Below, in pieces: positions 23,666 through 34,964 of a DNA stretch of 64,000 nucleotides. Origin of the DNA: Syngnathus acus (Eukaryota; Chordata; Actinopteri; Syngnathiformes; Syngnathidae); contig NC_051091.1 of the NCBI RefSeq assembly GCF_901709675.1, positions 9,458,967 to 9,522,966 on the forward strand, read 5' to 3'. The notes under the pieces were generated by a model, which worked only from the letters and a program-made list of their open reading frames with translations, made no database searches and was not told the origin of the DNA. The position numbers and the translations under genes were made by a program. Position 1 is the first letter of the stretch. Every line of letters starts with the position of its first letter.

Positions 23666-26366
23666 TACTTTTTAAAGGACTTTCTGTTTTCATTTTTTTA
23701 ACTGCATAAGTAGGCAAAACAATTGAGGAACAAAATTTGATTATAATTTATATAACTCAATTTCTTCTAATGGAAAATTCACGATATCATATAATATTTT
23801 GCAATTTTGGATTTCATCATACAGATTTAGTCACATGTAAAGACAGACAGTATAAAGTGAATAATAAATTGATCAATAAAATTTCAAGAAACCTTTATTA
23901 AAGTGATTATAGATACTATTAAAAATAATACAGCCAGCAACAGGCTAAACACTTTGAGGCAGACTTGGAACTTGGAAGCCATATCTGAGTTGAATTTTTA
24001 TAAGATAATACAAGACAAAATATTTGTCCCTATGTGCCTCATTCACTGCCAGTCCGGTTAAAATGGATCTTTGACATTTATAGCCGTCAATGGCAGTGAT
24101 TAGTCAGAGGTAAAGCTGGCATAATTTTCACACCTGATGCCTACTTTTAAAAGGAGAAAGAAAATTAACATTTCCAGTGAATTTGGTTTGATCCTCTATC
24201 ATAATAACTGACCCAAAATTGGGCAATCTTTCATGGCCTGCATGACTTATTGTGTGTGTGGGGGGGGGGGGGGGGGGGGCTTTACAAGTAAGATTCTAAT
24301 AGTCCCTTCTAGTCATTCTGCAAATGTGCAGAATTGTTTTAGTTGCAACATACATAGTGTACTAGTAGATAGGTCCCAAGGATATTGGATAAATGGTCAA
24401 AACAGCATTCCATTAGTCTGCAGTAACTTCTGACTTGCACAAACGAGGCGCTGTTTGTAGCAAACCGAGGCTGAGCCATCGCTCTGACACCCTCCGCCTG
24501 TGTGGATTCTTTTCCGTAGCAACAAATTCCATGACCCCATGGCTGAATTTAGTCTTTTGTCACCCCCCAAAGTGACAAACCACCACAAACGTGACACCCC
24601 AACAGTCCACTTCCCTGATGAAGAAAAAATAGAACTTTCAATGCCAAAATAAAGAAGAGAATGCTTGCTTGATGGGGAAACTCCGTTTATAGCAAAGTAG
24701 AAAATGTGCATAGGTTTGAATTTACGAGTTAGTCTGCTTGTTTTGTAACATGCTTATGCATGCTGTTTGGCTCGCATTCTACAAAAGTGCAGGCAGTGTG
24801 GGGAAGGTGCCAAGAGGGAAATGAAGTGGAAATGGCCAAACTGGCGCTGTGACACCCAGCAGTGCGCACGTGGTCAGATGAGGGACAAATTCAACTAATT
24901 AGATGGTGCAGGGAACTAAGCCAAGTCTTGCAATACCCCCTATGGGTCCAATAAACAGAGAGCGAGTAGGAAAGAGAGTGGCTCTGTCATCAAAATGGCA
25001 GGCTACACTGAAAAAGCACACAGAATACACATTTAGACAGTATGCAAAACAACATTCCATACCTGATGATCAGGCCTGCAAAGTTTAGACTCAAATGGAA
25101 ACAGGGATGGTAAAACTTAGGCTGGTAAAATAACCCAAATAAAGAAATGTCTGTGCGGACACTGTGTGCTTGGAGGACACAAAAAAACATGGTTAGTTTT
25201 TTTTTAAAAATCGTCGTAAGAAAAAAGTACACACATACTGATTTTTAAGGATCTGCAAGTGAGAGCTTCCTGACTTTATCGTGTGCGGTGTACAAGAAAT
25301 AACCAGCACAGCGCCCTCTACATGTAACAATCGGAGCACCATTTTCCTCCCCCCAATCCAGATATTCGTATTTGGTGTAGTATCAACACTGACCTGTGAG
25401 AGGCAGCATAGTGCTACGGGGCACACAGACTGACTGAAAATACAAAAAAGAAGAACGCGTAGTAGTGGTGGTGGTAGTACAGAAGTAGATGAACTGTTGT
25501 TAGCTAGCGGTTGTAAACTTTTCTGCTTGTCATTTCAATTTGAATTTTCCCATGAAGTCACACATCTCTTGACATGTTCGTGGCCACCATGTTAGAGGTT
25601 GATGTGTTTCTGTTTTGTTCCGGTGCTCATTGAGAGCCCCTGCTGTTTTCATTCTATTTGTAGCCCCTGGGTTCCGTCGAAGAAAGCACGGCATTTCTTT
25701 TCACTGCTATGCAGATAATAGTTGGAGGCAAAAAGAACGCTTAGCCCTTTAGCCCACTTATGGGAGTAAACATCTTGGACTTCAACATTGGATATTGGCC
25801 AAATGTTGCTGCGGTATTATGTTAAACATGTAGGATTCTTTATACACTCTCAACGTTTTGGCACTTAGCACATCCTAGAAAATTTATAACGGTTGATATT
25901 AACTGACCAAGGTAGTTATACAGGAAAAACGAACACAAGTTGGTCAAGTGGTCTTTGTATTTTAAGCCTATCCTCCCGAACTCGACCTTCAACATGGCGG
26001 ACAAACCAATAGCCATCACATGAGCTAAAGGTGTCAATGCAAACACTCAACACTTTACTTTGAGTCCGGCAACAGAATTAGCTTCAGGTCGTTTCCTAAT
26101 TGGCTTTCATTTTGTTTCACGTCACAATTGCAGAACCTCTACCTTAACCAAAATTGTTGTTGAACAAAAACGTAAGGATTTACTGTCATAAATGTTGAAC
26201 ACGTTTGACATTTCCGGGAAGAGAAAAAAAAAAAAAACTTTCAACACACTTTAACACACTCTTCACTACAGGTTAACCTTCCAGACACATCCAACAGTTG
26301 GGCATTAGCTGATTTTTGGAAAGAAAAAAAAAAGACAGAAAATGCTCAAATTGTATCAAATAATTG

Positions 26367-26368
<2 letters not shown>
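23666..26368. other. Intergenic region without recognised genes
   Basis: No conserved coding sequence is recognised on either strand; the open frames are short and low in quality. It includes a 20-base G run at 24260-24279. Otherwise it appears to be unique, AT-rich intergenic DNA. Confidence 0.4.
24260..24279. repeat. Poly(G) run
   Basis: A run of 20 G follows a short TG repeat. It could form a G-quadruplex. Such runs are also prone to sequencing length errors. Confidence 0.8.

Positions 26369-26420
<52 letters not shown>
26369..26420. repeat. (TG)n microsatellite
   Basis: About 25 uninterrupted GT dinucleotides. The Val-Cys open frame across it is an artefact of the repeat. Confidence 0.95.
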
Positions 26421-26421
<1 letters not shown>

Positions 26422-26927
26422 AGTGTCTTTGGCAAAGCTCATTTGCATTTGTACAGTATAACACAGAGATGAGAAGATCAGAACATTCTGCCCCAAAAAG
26501 GGTTGCTGCATCTGGAATGACTGACGGAAGCCATAACATTAACACTCGTAACAGTGTAAAAATACGACTATATCAAAATTCTCTACATGAGATATAAATG
26601 TCAGAACAACAAAACACTCTCTTATAAAAAGAATGAGGAGGGTGTTAGAAAATCCTCCTAAGTCTTTTTTGTAACTGAAACATGGTAGTAAATAAAGTGA
26701 AGCTAAGCACTCATGCAAAACAGAGTTAATCCTTTGGTGCAGTCTGAACTGAGACCGAGTGATATGCGTAACATGCATATCTGCAGTTCTACTTTTTTTG
26801 TTTTGTTATTAGAAGCCCATTTTCCCCCAGAATTTTGGCCCCTTTCCGAATTGTGGAACCTTAGTGGCTATTAATGCTCAAACGGCTCTCTTTCAACAGG
26901 TTTGAGCATATCCACCCCATGATGCAA

Positions 26928-26975
26928 ACTAGTACACTGAATTGTCCTTATTGTAGGACAATTCAGTGCACTAGT
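26928..26975. repeat. Perfectly spaced hairpin, 21-bp arms
   Basis: Arms 26928-26948 and 26955-26975 are reverse complements with one mismatch, around a six-base loop (TATTGT). The arms run from ACTAGTACACTGAATTGTCC to the matching inverted copy. The right arm overlaps the 8-bp target site of the adjoining hAT element. Confidence 0.85.
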
Positions 26976-26976
26976 A

Positions 26977-27319
26977 CAGTGATTATCAACGGGTGGCCCA
27001 CGGCCCTCTCGTGGTCTGTGGCGATATTGGATGTGGTCCGTGAAATTGGAAATGGAAAATAATTGTAACATTTTCAAAAATAAAATGGATTTCGTATTTA
27101 GACTCGATTTATTTTCCAGCTAATTTTGTGAATAGTTTACCCATCCAAATTATGTCAAATGTAGATGAGATTTCCAAAATTGACAGCGATGCAAATAGCC
27201 TGTATAGGTCTATCCTACTTAAGTGCAAATTAAAATAATATTCCGCCAAAGCAGTGGTCCACGAATTGCTTTTTGGTTATAATGGTGGTCCCTTGGACAA
27301 AACCAGTTGAAAATCCCTG
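26977..27319. mobile_element. Non-autonomous hAT element with 8-bp TSD
   Basis: The 343-base element begins CAGTGATTATCAACGGGTGG and ends AACCAGTTGAAAATCCCTG, imperfect inverted termini of the hAT type (CAGNG...TCAA). It is bounded on both sides by the identical 8-mer CACTAGTA (26969-26976 and 27320-27327), the duplication length expected of hAT transposition. There is no open frame of note. The second copy of GTGGTCC/GGTCCACG-like sub-terminal sequence is typical of this class. Confidence 0.8.
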
Positions 27320-28099
27320 CACTAGTAGTACGACTGTGTCTGCTAGCAACCTTTTTCCACATACTAGTATGACGACTATGGCATACTAGTAGGACAAGTA
27401 GGACAAATCATGGCACTAAGGCACTTTGCTTCAAAACTGTCTGGAAGAGCGGCTCTAATAGCACGGCCCAGTGGGAATTTCACAGTGTTCCAGATTAGCC
27501 ACTCTGGGCCTGGTTTTGTCCTACTAATCAAAGATGTCCTAATAGTGTGCAAACATACAGTAGTAGGGAAAACATTACGATTAAGACACAAAACAATCTC
27601 TTACCTTTAATAAGGAATGAGATGGATGTAGTAGAAACCTCACAAATCTCATCTATGTAAGATTAACTGTCACACAATTGTAAAAAGAAGTTAAGCACTA
27701 AATTAACAGTTGAACCTTTGGTGTTGTCTGAACTGAGGTCTAGTCAAATATATTTAATTGGTGCGCAGTACGCGTGCCGGCTGTTTACCTTTTTTGAGAC
27801 ATCAGAAACCCATGTCTTTTTTTTCCAATTTTGGTCCCTTTCCAAATTGTCAAACCTTGGGGTTGACTTTAACGTGATTAAATGGTTTTCGTGAAAGATG
27901 GCACGAAAACAATATTTTGATTTTAGACATGGCTATGAACACAAAACCAGGTAGAAGAGTTTTTCCCGGTTTACCCCCCCTAAAAAAATCTATGAATGCC
28001 AAACCACAAATAAGCGGAGGTTCACTCCTATGCTGTAGCGTAATAAAAACACTTTCAATAGACTGATTTGTAAAAATTTTAAAAACGTTTTCTAACTTA

Positions 28100-28270
28100 C
28101 CGTAATTTTCGGACTATAAGTCGCACCGGAGTATAAGTCGCACCAGCCATAAAATGCCCAAAAAAGTGAAAAAAAACCATATATATGTATATAAATCGCT
28201 CCTGAGTATAAGTCGCCCCCCCACCCAAACTATGAAAAAAAAACCGCGACTTATAGTCCGAAAATTACGG
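28100..28270. mobile_element. TA-flanked MITE, short copy
   Basis: A 171-base element with long inverted ends: CCGTAATTTTCGGACTATAA at the left and its inverse (TTATAGTCCGAAAATTACGG) at the right, flanked by TA on both sides. Internal ATAAGTCGC motifs repeat five or six times in both orientations. The transposase family is not visible. A TA duplication suggests a Tc1/mariner-type mobiliser. It lies 140 bases past the SLC6 stop codon, so it may be in that gene's 3' UTR. A 1.2 kb relative is at 48056-49254. Confidence 0.8.
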
Positions 28271-28410
28271 TAGGTTTTTTGTGTACCCATATACTGCATA
28301 GAATAGCTGACCTAATTTTAGTAAACAACCTGATCTAATATACGTATATACTGTACGTACAGTATATATGTATCGAGAATGCCATTCAACGGAGGCTATT
28401 TTATCGAATA

Positions 28411-31400
28411 TTACTGTTTTTTGCCATCATCGTGAACGTTTAGCGCAATGCGAAGAGTCGCCATATCCTTCGCCATCACTGGGAGATCGTCTGCACATTG
28501 GGTGCTTGTCTTCAGACGCTACGGGCACACAAGGGTGTGACATTTTGTCAAGGAGCAACAACATAAAGCGACGGCGGCTCACTGAAGCACCAACCTGCCA
28601 AAAAGTGCCCTTTCCTTTGGCCAATTTGCAGATCATGGCAGAAGGAATCAGAGAGAGTGACGACAAAGCAAGGAACCAGCCGATCCAATAGGCCCAACGA
28701 GGATACACATACGTGTTGTTGTACCTGAGAGGTGTGTATCTCAGCATCAAGAACACAAGTGTTCCCTGTAAAAGAAGACAAAATGTCTTATGAGATCAAC
28801 GCATATACATAAGTGAGGCGTGATGTTTTGCTTCGCTGCACTTACACTGCATATCATAGGTGTGACGTAGAGCCAGCAGTACTTAATCAATGTCAGAGGT
28901 TTGTATCCGATCATATCCTCAATGTTGTCGCTGAAGCGTTCAGCACCTAAAAAGACAAACGCATTTTGATGAGAGTGATTACTATTCGTTAAGTGATTTT
29001 AATTTCGCGCGAGACCGTCTGCGCAAATAAATAGACCTGCTTAGTCTTCCGAAATAGAGCCCATAATATGTGATCCAAAAGATATGCTCTATTTTAAATA
29101 TAGTAGCTCTACATGGTTGAAATAGCATACCAGAGCCTGTGGTTATTTTTATCAGACAGCGTGTCTGTCGTCTGCATCAAATTAAATAACATGATGGTCG
29201 CTTACACTCAGATAAATGTAGAATTAAATCATACTTAGATTATTAACACTACATGATGAATGATAATTGTGTTTTGAAGCAAGTGCATAACTATTTAGTG
29301 TTAATAATGTCTTGCCATAAATCCATCCGATAACCACTGACTGGAGGATGGCCATCAAAAGAAGGGTGGGACCACTGCAGACGTAGTGATCAAAAATCTG
29401 CAGAATGTAGGAGCCGGCCTACAACGGAAAGAGACAGTTTCTCATAAACCCAAACAGAAGGTTGGAAATTATGTTTCATTCATTTATGTACCAAACGTCA
29501 TCGTGCTGGTATTCAATTTTGTGCCAGCCCGGTCACATTTTGAAATGGGACGGCATCGCATTATGAAATCAATATTAGGCTAGGGCAAACCCTGCATGTT
29601 GAAACAAACTCAGCAAAGGTCCATGAGGCCTGGCAGCAATTTGAAGCCAAAAACAAAACGATATCCCATTGGTGGGATTAGGCAATGTCATGAGTTACGA
29701 GTCGCGCGACTTTCAAGTTTTAGGGATGTGAGTTGTTGTTCAGCAAAATTTGGAGATGTTCCAAAAACAATTGAATTCTTTTCATTCTATTAAAAAAAAT
29801 TGTTACTCTATGTTTTGTATCAACTTGTTAAAAACATGATACAAACATTTTGAATGATTAAGGCTTTTCCATTCATTTTAATGGGGGAAGGATCATTTAA
29901 AATATGATAAAATATCGGGACAGACAGATAATTAGTGAATAATTTGTACGATTGAAGGGTCGAAATAATTGATGGGAATAACTTTTTGCACCTCAATAAC
30001 ATCAGTTTCCCACATAAAAAAAAAAGATAGCCTCATTACCCTGACTTCTTACCTGTGACACCAATAAGTTGCCAAAGAGATAGCAAAAAACAGAGATTAG
30101 CAATAAAAGGAGCTCTCTGCGATATCCTTTTTGGATCTGGTCAGGGTACATATCCGTTATAGAGGTCATGATGCTTTCGAGTCCAGCAAACTAAGGAAAA
30201 AAAAAAGACAAGCGGTCAGCTAACTCCAGAAACATCCCATCCGAGGTTTCAACTGACCTGACCATCGATTCCCAGCAGAATGATCATTGTGAAAAAACAC
30301 ACAGACCAGACTTGAGGCCATGGCAGGAGGCTGATTGCTTGTGGGTATACGATGAAAACAAGTCCTGGGCCTGCATAAACCAGCCCAAAGTGTAAGTAGA
30401 GGCTCTGCCACTTTTGCATTTTGGCATGCATGACTGGTGAGGTCATACCTGAATCTGCTACCAAAGCGATGTCCACACCCTGTTTTTGGGACATGTAGCC
30501 CAGAACTGAGAAAATAGCAAATCCACCAATGAAGCTGGTTCCACTGTTCAGCAAACAGAGAAAGAAGGAGTCCCTGGAAAGTGCCAGAAAATATCAATGA
30601 GCAGCGGTTTTATGGCCAGTGAACTATAAAAGAGCAATTTTAATCACAGACAAATAATGCATTGTACTAATCAAGTTTGAAACCATATTTGATCAATTAC
30701 TGTGCTGGACAAAACAATTTGTATAACAGGATTGAAAATGATAATTAAAAGTTCACAAAAGAAAATAAGTTAAGAGTTCAAATGCAAAAGCAGACATCTG
30801 CATTTTTTTTTTATGAAATGACTAAAATTAGTTTTAAAAATTACAGTTTTGGGTTAAGGCTACGATTTTTGCATTTATGGTGTTCTAAGTTAATTTAAAT
30901 GTTTTTATAAAATTAGGAAGGTAATTTTGAAAAAAATAAAATCACCACACAGTCTTTTATTTAATTTCGTTCCAAAATCAGACAACTCGAAGATAATAAT
31001 TTTCCTGAACATTTTGTTACGTGATAGCTTTTGCGCTTCGTATCGTAAAATGGCCTCATGTAAAATAAAAATTGCTCACCTGTAGCAATTGTTGTTATAC
31101 TTGTTGTAGCTCCCAAGTGTGGTCAGACATCCCAAGCATATGGCGTAGGAATAGAAAATCTGAGTTCCAGCATCCATCCATACCTATCACATGACAAACA
31201 GCATTTAGAAACAAAATGACCTCACACTCATTTTTTGCTGAGCGTCAATATCTATTTACTACCTGTGGATCGGCGAGCCGTGACGGATTGGGGTACAGGT
31301 AGTACTTGATGCCAAGCAGGGCACCTGGAAGGCTCATTCCTCTGACGAACAAAACCACTAACATGACGAAAGGGAAGGTTGCTGTGAAGTAGGTGGCCTA

Positions 31401-34400
31401 AATCGACGAATAAAAAGCATTAAAAAAAAATAAAAACAGCAATCGGTGATAGCCGATACCTGTTTTACCACGACACAAAGTGTCAAGGACAAACAGGATG
31501 GCGACAGAGCCTATTTTCAGATTACGCCTGGCTGTATGTCCCCACTGATGTTGATACAGCTCGGCTCAGACAGTGAACGGGCAGCGCCGGTGTCTGCCGT
31601 TGCTGTTTCGACAAGCATTAGGAAGAACAAACTGTCCTCGAAGCACAGATACTTTATCTAAAACAGACTCCATTCAACAATCCCTTTGGCGCACAAAGTG
31701 TAGCTTTCTGGAGGTGAAGAAATTGCACGTCAAATAGACGACGTTGAGTTCATCTGGTTTGGAACTGCGTTTCAAGTTTCGTGAGAGCCTTGCCCCAGCG
31801 GGGTGCAACTCTGCCCTGACGAAATAGCCCCGATAAACATGAAAGAATCCCCGAGTCACAAGGGTCGTTGTGAAAGGGAGCGCAAAAAAAAATGGATACC
31901 CGTAAATAACACTGTACACTTTGTACGAGTAGATTAGATAATGCCATTCTGGGTCTTTTTTTTTTTTTTTTTGCTTATGCCTCCTTTAGGATACTGGTGC
32001 TGTTTGGAAAATGAAGCCACTTCTCATGTTATTCTTTCCGAATGCACAATAATAAAAGATGGGCGGGTGAAAGAAGTCATGCAGGGATGACCCTCAAACA
32101 TCTCACTGCTGCAAATGAAAATCACGTCAACAACTTTCGACATCAAAGAAAATATATCCAGCCGTGCGCATAAATTATGTGCAATGCATCCGAGGAAGAG
32201 GAATTGAATTTTTGTTTGAGTATTATTTGGCAAACAGCTATACAATGGATTTTATGCCCAAGCTATTAAGGAGTACTTTGGGGCTCCAGAGAAGAGCGGC
32301 CAGAGTGAAGAGGCACATTCAGCAACAGGGGGCAATTTTGGAATTGGCGGGGCCATGTGACACGTGGACGGTAATTCATCCACCACCTGTGGCCAGCATC
32401 CTTACTTCCCGTCACTGGCCATATATATTGTGAAGTTCCCAAGACAGAGTGGAAAAGGACTCCCAGGTGTCAAACCCAAGGTTCGAGGACCGCATCCGAC
32501 CAGCTGCATCATTTTATGGGGGCCTACTGAAGTCTTGTTCATTTCACAGATTTTTTCTCTCTCCTTTGAACTCATTAATATTAAAAGCTTTTTTCCCCCC
32601 ACCAAATAACCACAATTGCACAACTAAACCTTAATTTTATTGAGGTCAGCTATGAAAAACCAGCCGTTGACCTGCAGATGCAAGTAGCTAAATGCAAGCT
32701 GGCCCTGAGAAAAAGGGAAAATTTGATTATTTTGGAGAGGTGTTACATATTTTCTAAGAGGAACATTTGGTTTGGATTTGGAACTAATTGGAAGTCAGAG
32801 GAGATTGTGGCCAACTTTGGAGGCTGAGCAGGACAGAATGTTCATCTTCAATATTTGTAGCATTGCGTCTTTCTTACCTTCCCAGTGGATCGCACCCCCT
32901 TCCAGACGCAAAAGTAGCAGATGAGCCAAGCAAGAAGAAGGCACAAAGAAAGCTCCCATTGGATCTTTCCCAAAACTTCAATGCCGGGGGAGATGTTTAG
33001 CACGCGTCGTCTGTAAGCAAATCAGTTCTTGAATAAATAAAAAAACTAAAATAAACTAAATAAATAAATAAAACCTACTACGGTGGATAGCCATATTCTA
33101 CGGACTTCCCGAGATATTCTTATCCACCCCATTGCCCCCCCCCAAAGAAAAAACCCTAGCTGCGCCAGTGTAACTTCTCTTATGTCTGTTCAATATCTGT
33201 TAATTGCTCCAATAATTCTTTTAAAACAGCAATTTGAAGTTGCAATATGGATTTCCATGAAGCACCCAGGACTCCACTATTTTAGTCTTCCAAATGTGCC
33301 TGCCCTGCACTTCTATATAACTTTAAAAAGTATTGAACCCTAAAAAAATGACTTACCGCCAAAACTCTACAACAGATGATGATATATTCACGTTGGAAGT
33401 CCAGTTGGAAGAATAGTTGGTCAATACAACGCAGGAGTCTAAAATATTAAAGCTACACGTTAGACACAGACATTTGATTTTTAGCAGCACGACAACAAAA
33501 TAAAACAATGCCGATATTTGATGCTGCGTGTAATTTTAGTACTTGTGTTCCATGTGTTATCACACGTTGCCCATGGCATCTCTCTGGAGAAAGATGAGAA
33601 GAGGTAGAGAAACGCCCAGGCTAAAATGACCATGTAGCTTATGCAGCCATAGAAAAGGATGAGTTGACTGGCGTATCCAATGCCTGAAAATAACAACTCA
33701 CGTTAAAACAATTTCTTTATCCTGCTTGTTCTTTTGAGAAGAAAAAAGGGGCTTTGCCTTCAAATAAGGGGCAGATCTTCCTCCAGCACATGATTCCCCC
33801 TTGGCTAGTGTACTGGCCGAGAGCTGTCTCCAGAACAAAAAGAGGGACACCGCAAGCCCCAAGGAAGAGGATATATGGAATGAAGAATGCTCCTGCAAGC
33901 GAAGGTACAAAGGGTCAGCGGGACGAGACAGGATTGTAATGGTTACTAATCGGGACAGCCTTTCATTGAGCTGCCTTAGGATACATTGCTTTTTCGTGAG
34001 GAACCTTGCCTGATACTTACTTAACTAGTTGTGCAACTTATGTCATGAAAATTTGGGATGACGTCGAGGGAGCAGTTACACAAAGTCCACCTGCATAATG
34101 CCACTAACATCACTTCCTTATGCCTGCTCTTTTTGTTTTGTTTTTTGTTCACGTGCGTGCTCTGCCCAGTCAAAGAAAAGACATTAACATAACGATGCTC
34201 CTCTTTTGGACGTAAACTGAATGGGCTGCCAAAACAAACAAACAAACAAACAAACAAACAAAAAGGTTGAAATCAGTTCAGTTTTGATGGGCAAAGTTTT
34301 GTGTGCGTAAAAACACAACAAAATTCGAATGATTAGAAGGATACAAAATTTCCAGCTTTTAGTAAGACATAAAGAAAATGGTGGTGTTCAGCCAAGAATG

Positions 34401-34964
34401 TGACTTGGACACGTGCAACGTTATTTTCTTAGTCTTTTACAAGCTGTCAAAGCAATTTTCCTCTAATGTGTAGCAGAGGGCACACAGAAAGATTAGCATT
34501 GCAGGGGATGGCTCCCAGGGACTTGGCAGAGGCTGTAGTTTACTTTTACTAATGGTCGGCTGAGAAAAAAAAAAAAAAAAAAAAGCCATTTTATTTGTGA
34601 GGGTGATAAACTTTGCTCATTAAGAAAAAAGTGCGCGCGCGCTCCTTACATCACAAGTAAATAAAATGCAGAAACACATTTTAAAGTTTAAAAACAGTTT
34701 TCATGCAAGCAGTAGAGATGCGTTTTTTTTTTTTTTTTAAAAAGGTGTTATACTTCTATCCTGGATTAAAAACAAATAATAACTCTTACCACCGCCGTTC
34801 TTGTAGCATAAATAAGGAAACCTCCAAACATTTCCAAGTCCGATAATTGCACCAGCCACTGACAGGATGAACTCGCTTTTGGTCGCCCACTTGCCACGCT
34901 CTTTGAGTCTTTGTGGGGATGTCTTAGGAGAAACGTAGCAAATCCTTCCGAGCGAGTCTGCCAT
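28411..34964 (-). CDS. SLC6 Na+/Cl- dependent transporter, GABA/betaine/taurine group (downstream copy)
   Basis: Fourteen coding exons: 34964-34790, 33892-33758, 33683-33543, 33438-33357, 33010-32878, 31397-31263, 31183-31080, 30573-30449, 30370-30258, 30190-30053, 29418-29316, 28946-28846, 28765-28595 and 28518-28411, giving 587 aa. Features: [20 protein letters not shown] then [20 protein letters not shown] (TM1, Na+ and substrate site); GQYTSQGG; an EL2 Cys pair with NYS, NWT and NIS sequons; [29 protein letters not shown] (TM6); [10 protein letters not shown]; twelve hydrophobic helices; and the tail [13 protein letters not shown]. The family couples Na+ and Cl- gradients to uptake at the plasma membrane. 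The closest groups are SLC6A6/12/13; substrate is uncertain. It could be a fish-specific lineage such as slc6a22. Two introns (33757 and 29315) use GC donors, and the last intron is 76 bases. The start is the first in-frame Met after a stop. Confidence 0.9.
31398..32877. other. Long intron of the downstream SLC6 gene
   Basis: A 1.48 kb intron between the exons ending WKGVRSTGK and beginning [10 protein letters not shown]. No coding exon or clear transposon is recognised inside it. There is a T run near 31957-31973. Confidence 0.5.
34231..34264. repeat. (CAAA)n microsatellite
   Basis: About eight CAAA/AAAC units in the first coding intron of the downstream SLC6 gene. Confidence 0.9.

Larger units (their letters stand above)
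26590..27890. repeat. Diverged direct duplication, about 1 kb apart
   Basis: The interval 26590-26895 is repeated, diverged, at about 27570-27890 in the same orientation. Shared landmarks in order: CTCTTA and a GAATGAG-type block, GAAG(C)TAAGCACT, CCTTTGGTG, TCTGAACTGAG, a T-rich tract, AGAAGCCCAT / AGAAACCCAT, ATTTTGGcCCCTTTCC, and a trailing AAACGG / AAATGG block. A hAT element sits between the copies. There is no protein pattern in either. Confidence 0.55.

Noticed and set aside
26364-26597. Val-Cys repeat protein
   Set aside because: Translation of the TG microsatellite.
28427-28595. Unspliced 56-residue C-terminal tail for the downstream SLC6 protein
   Set aside because: A 76-base intron gives a tail that fits the family, keeps phase and leaves the preceding exon at the expected 171 bases.
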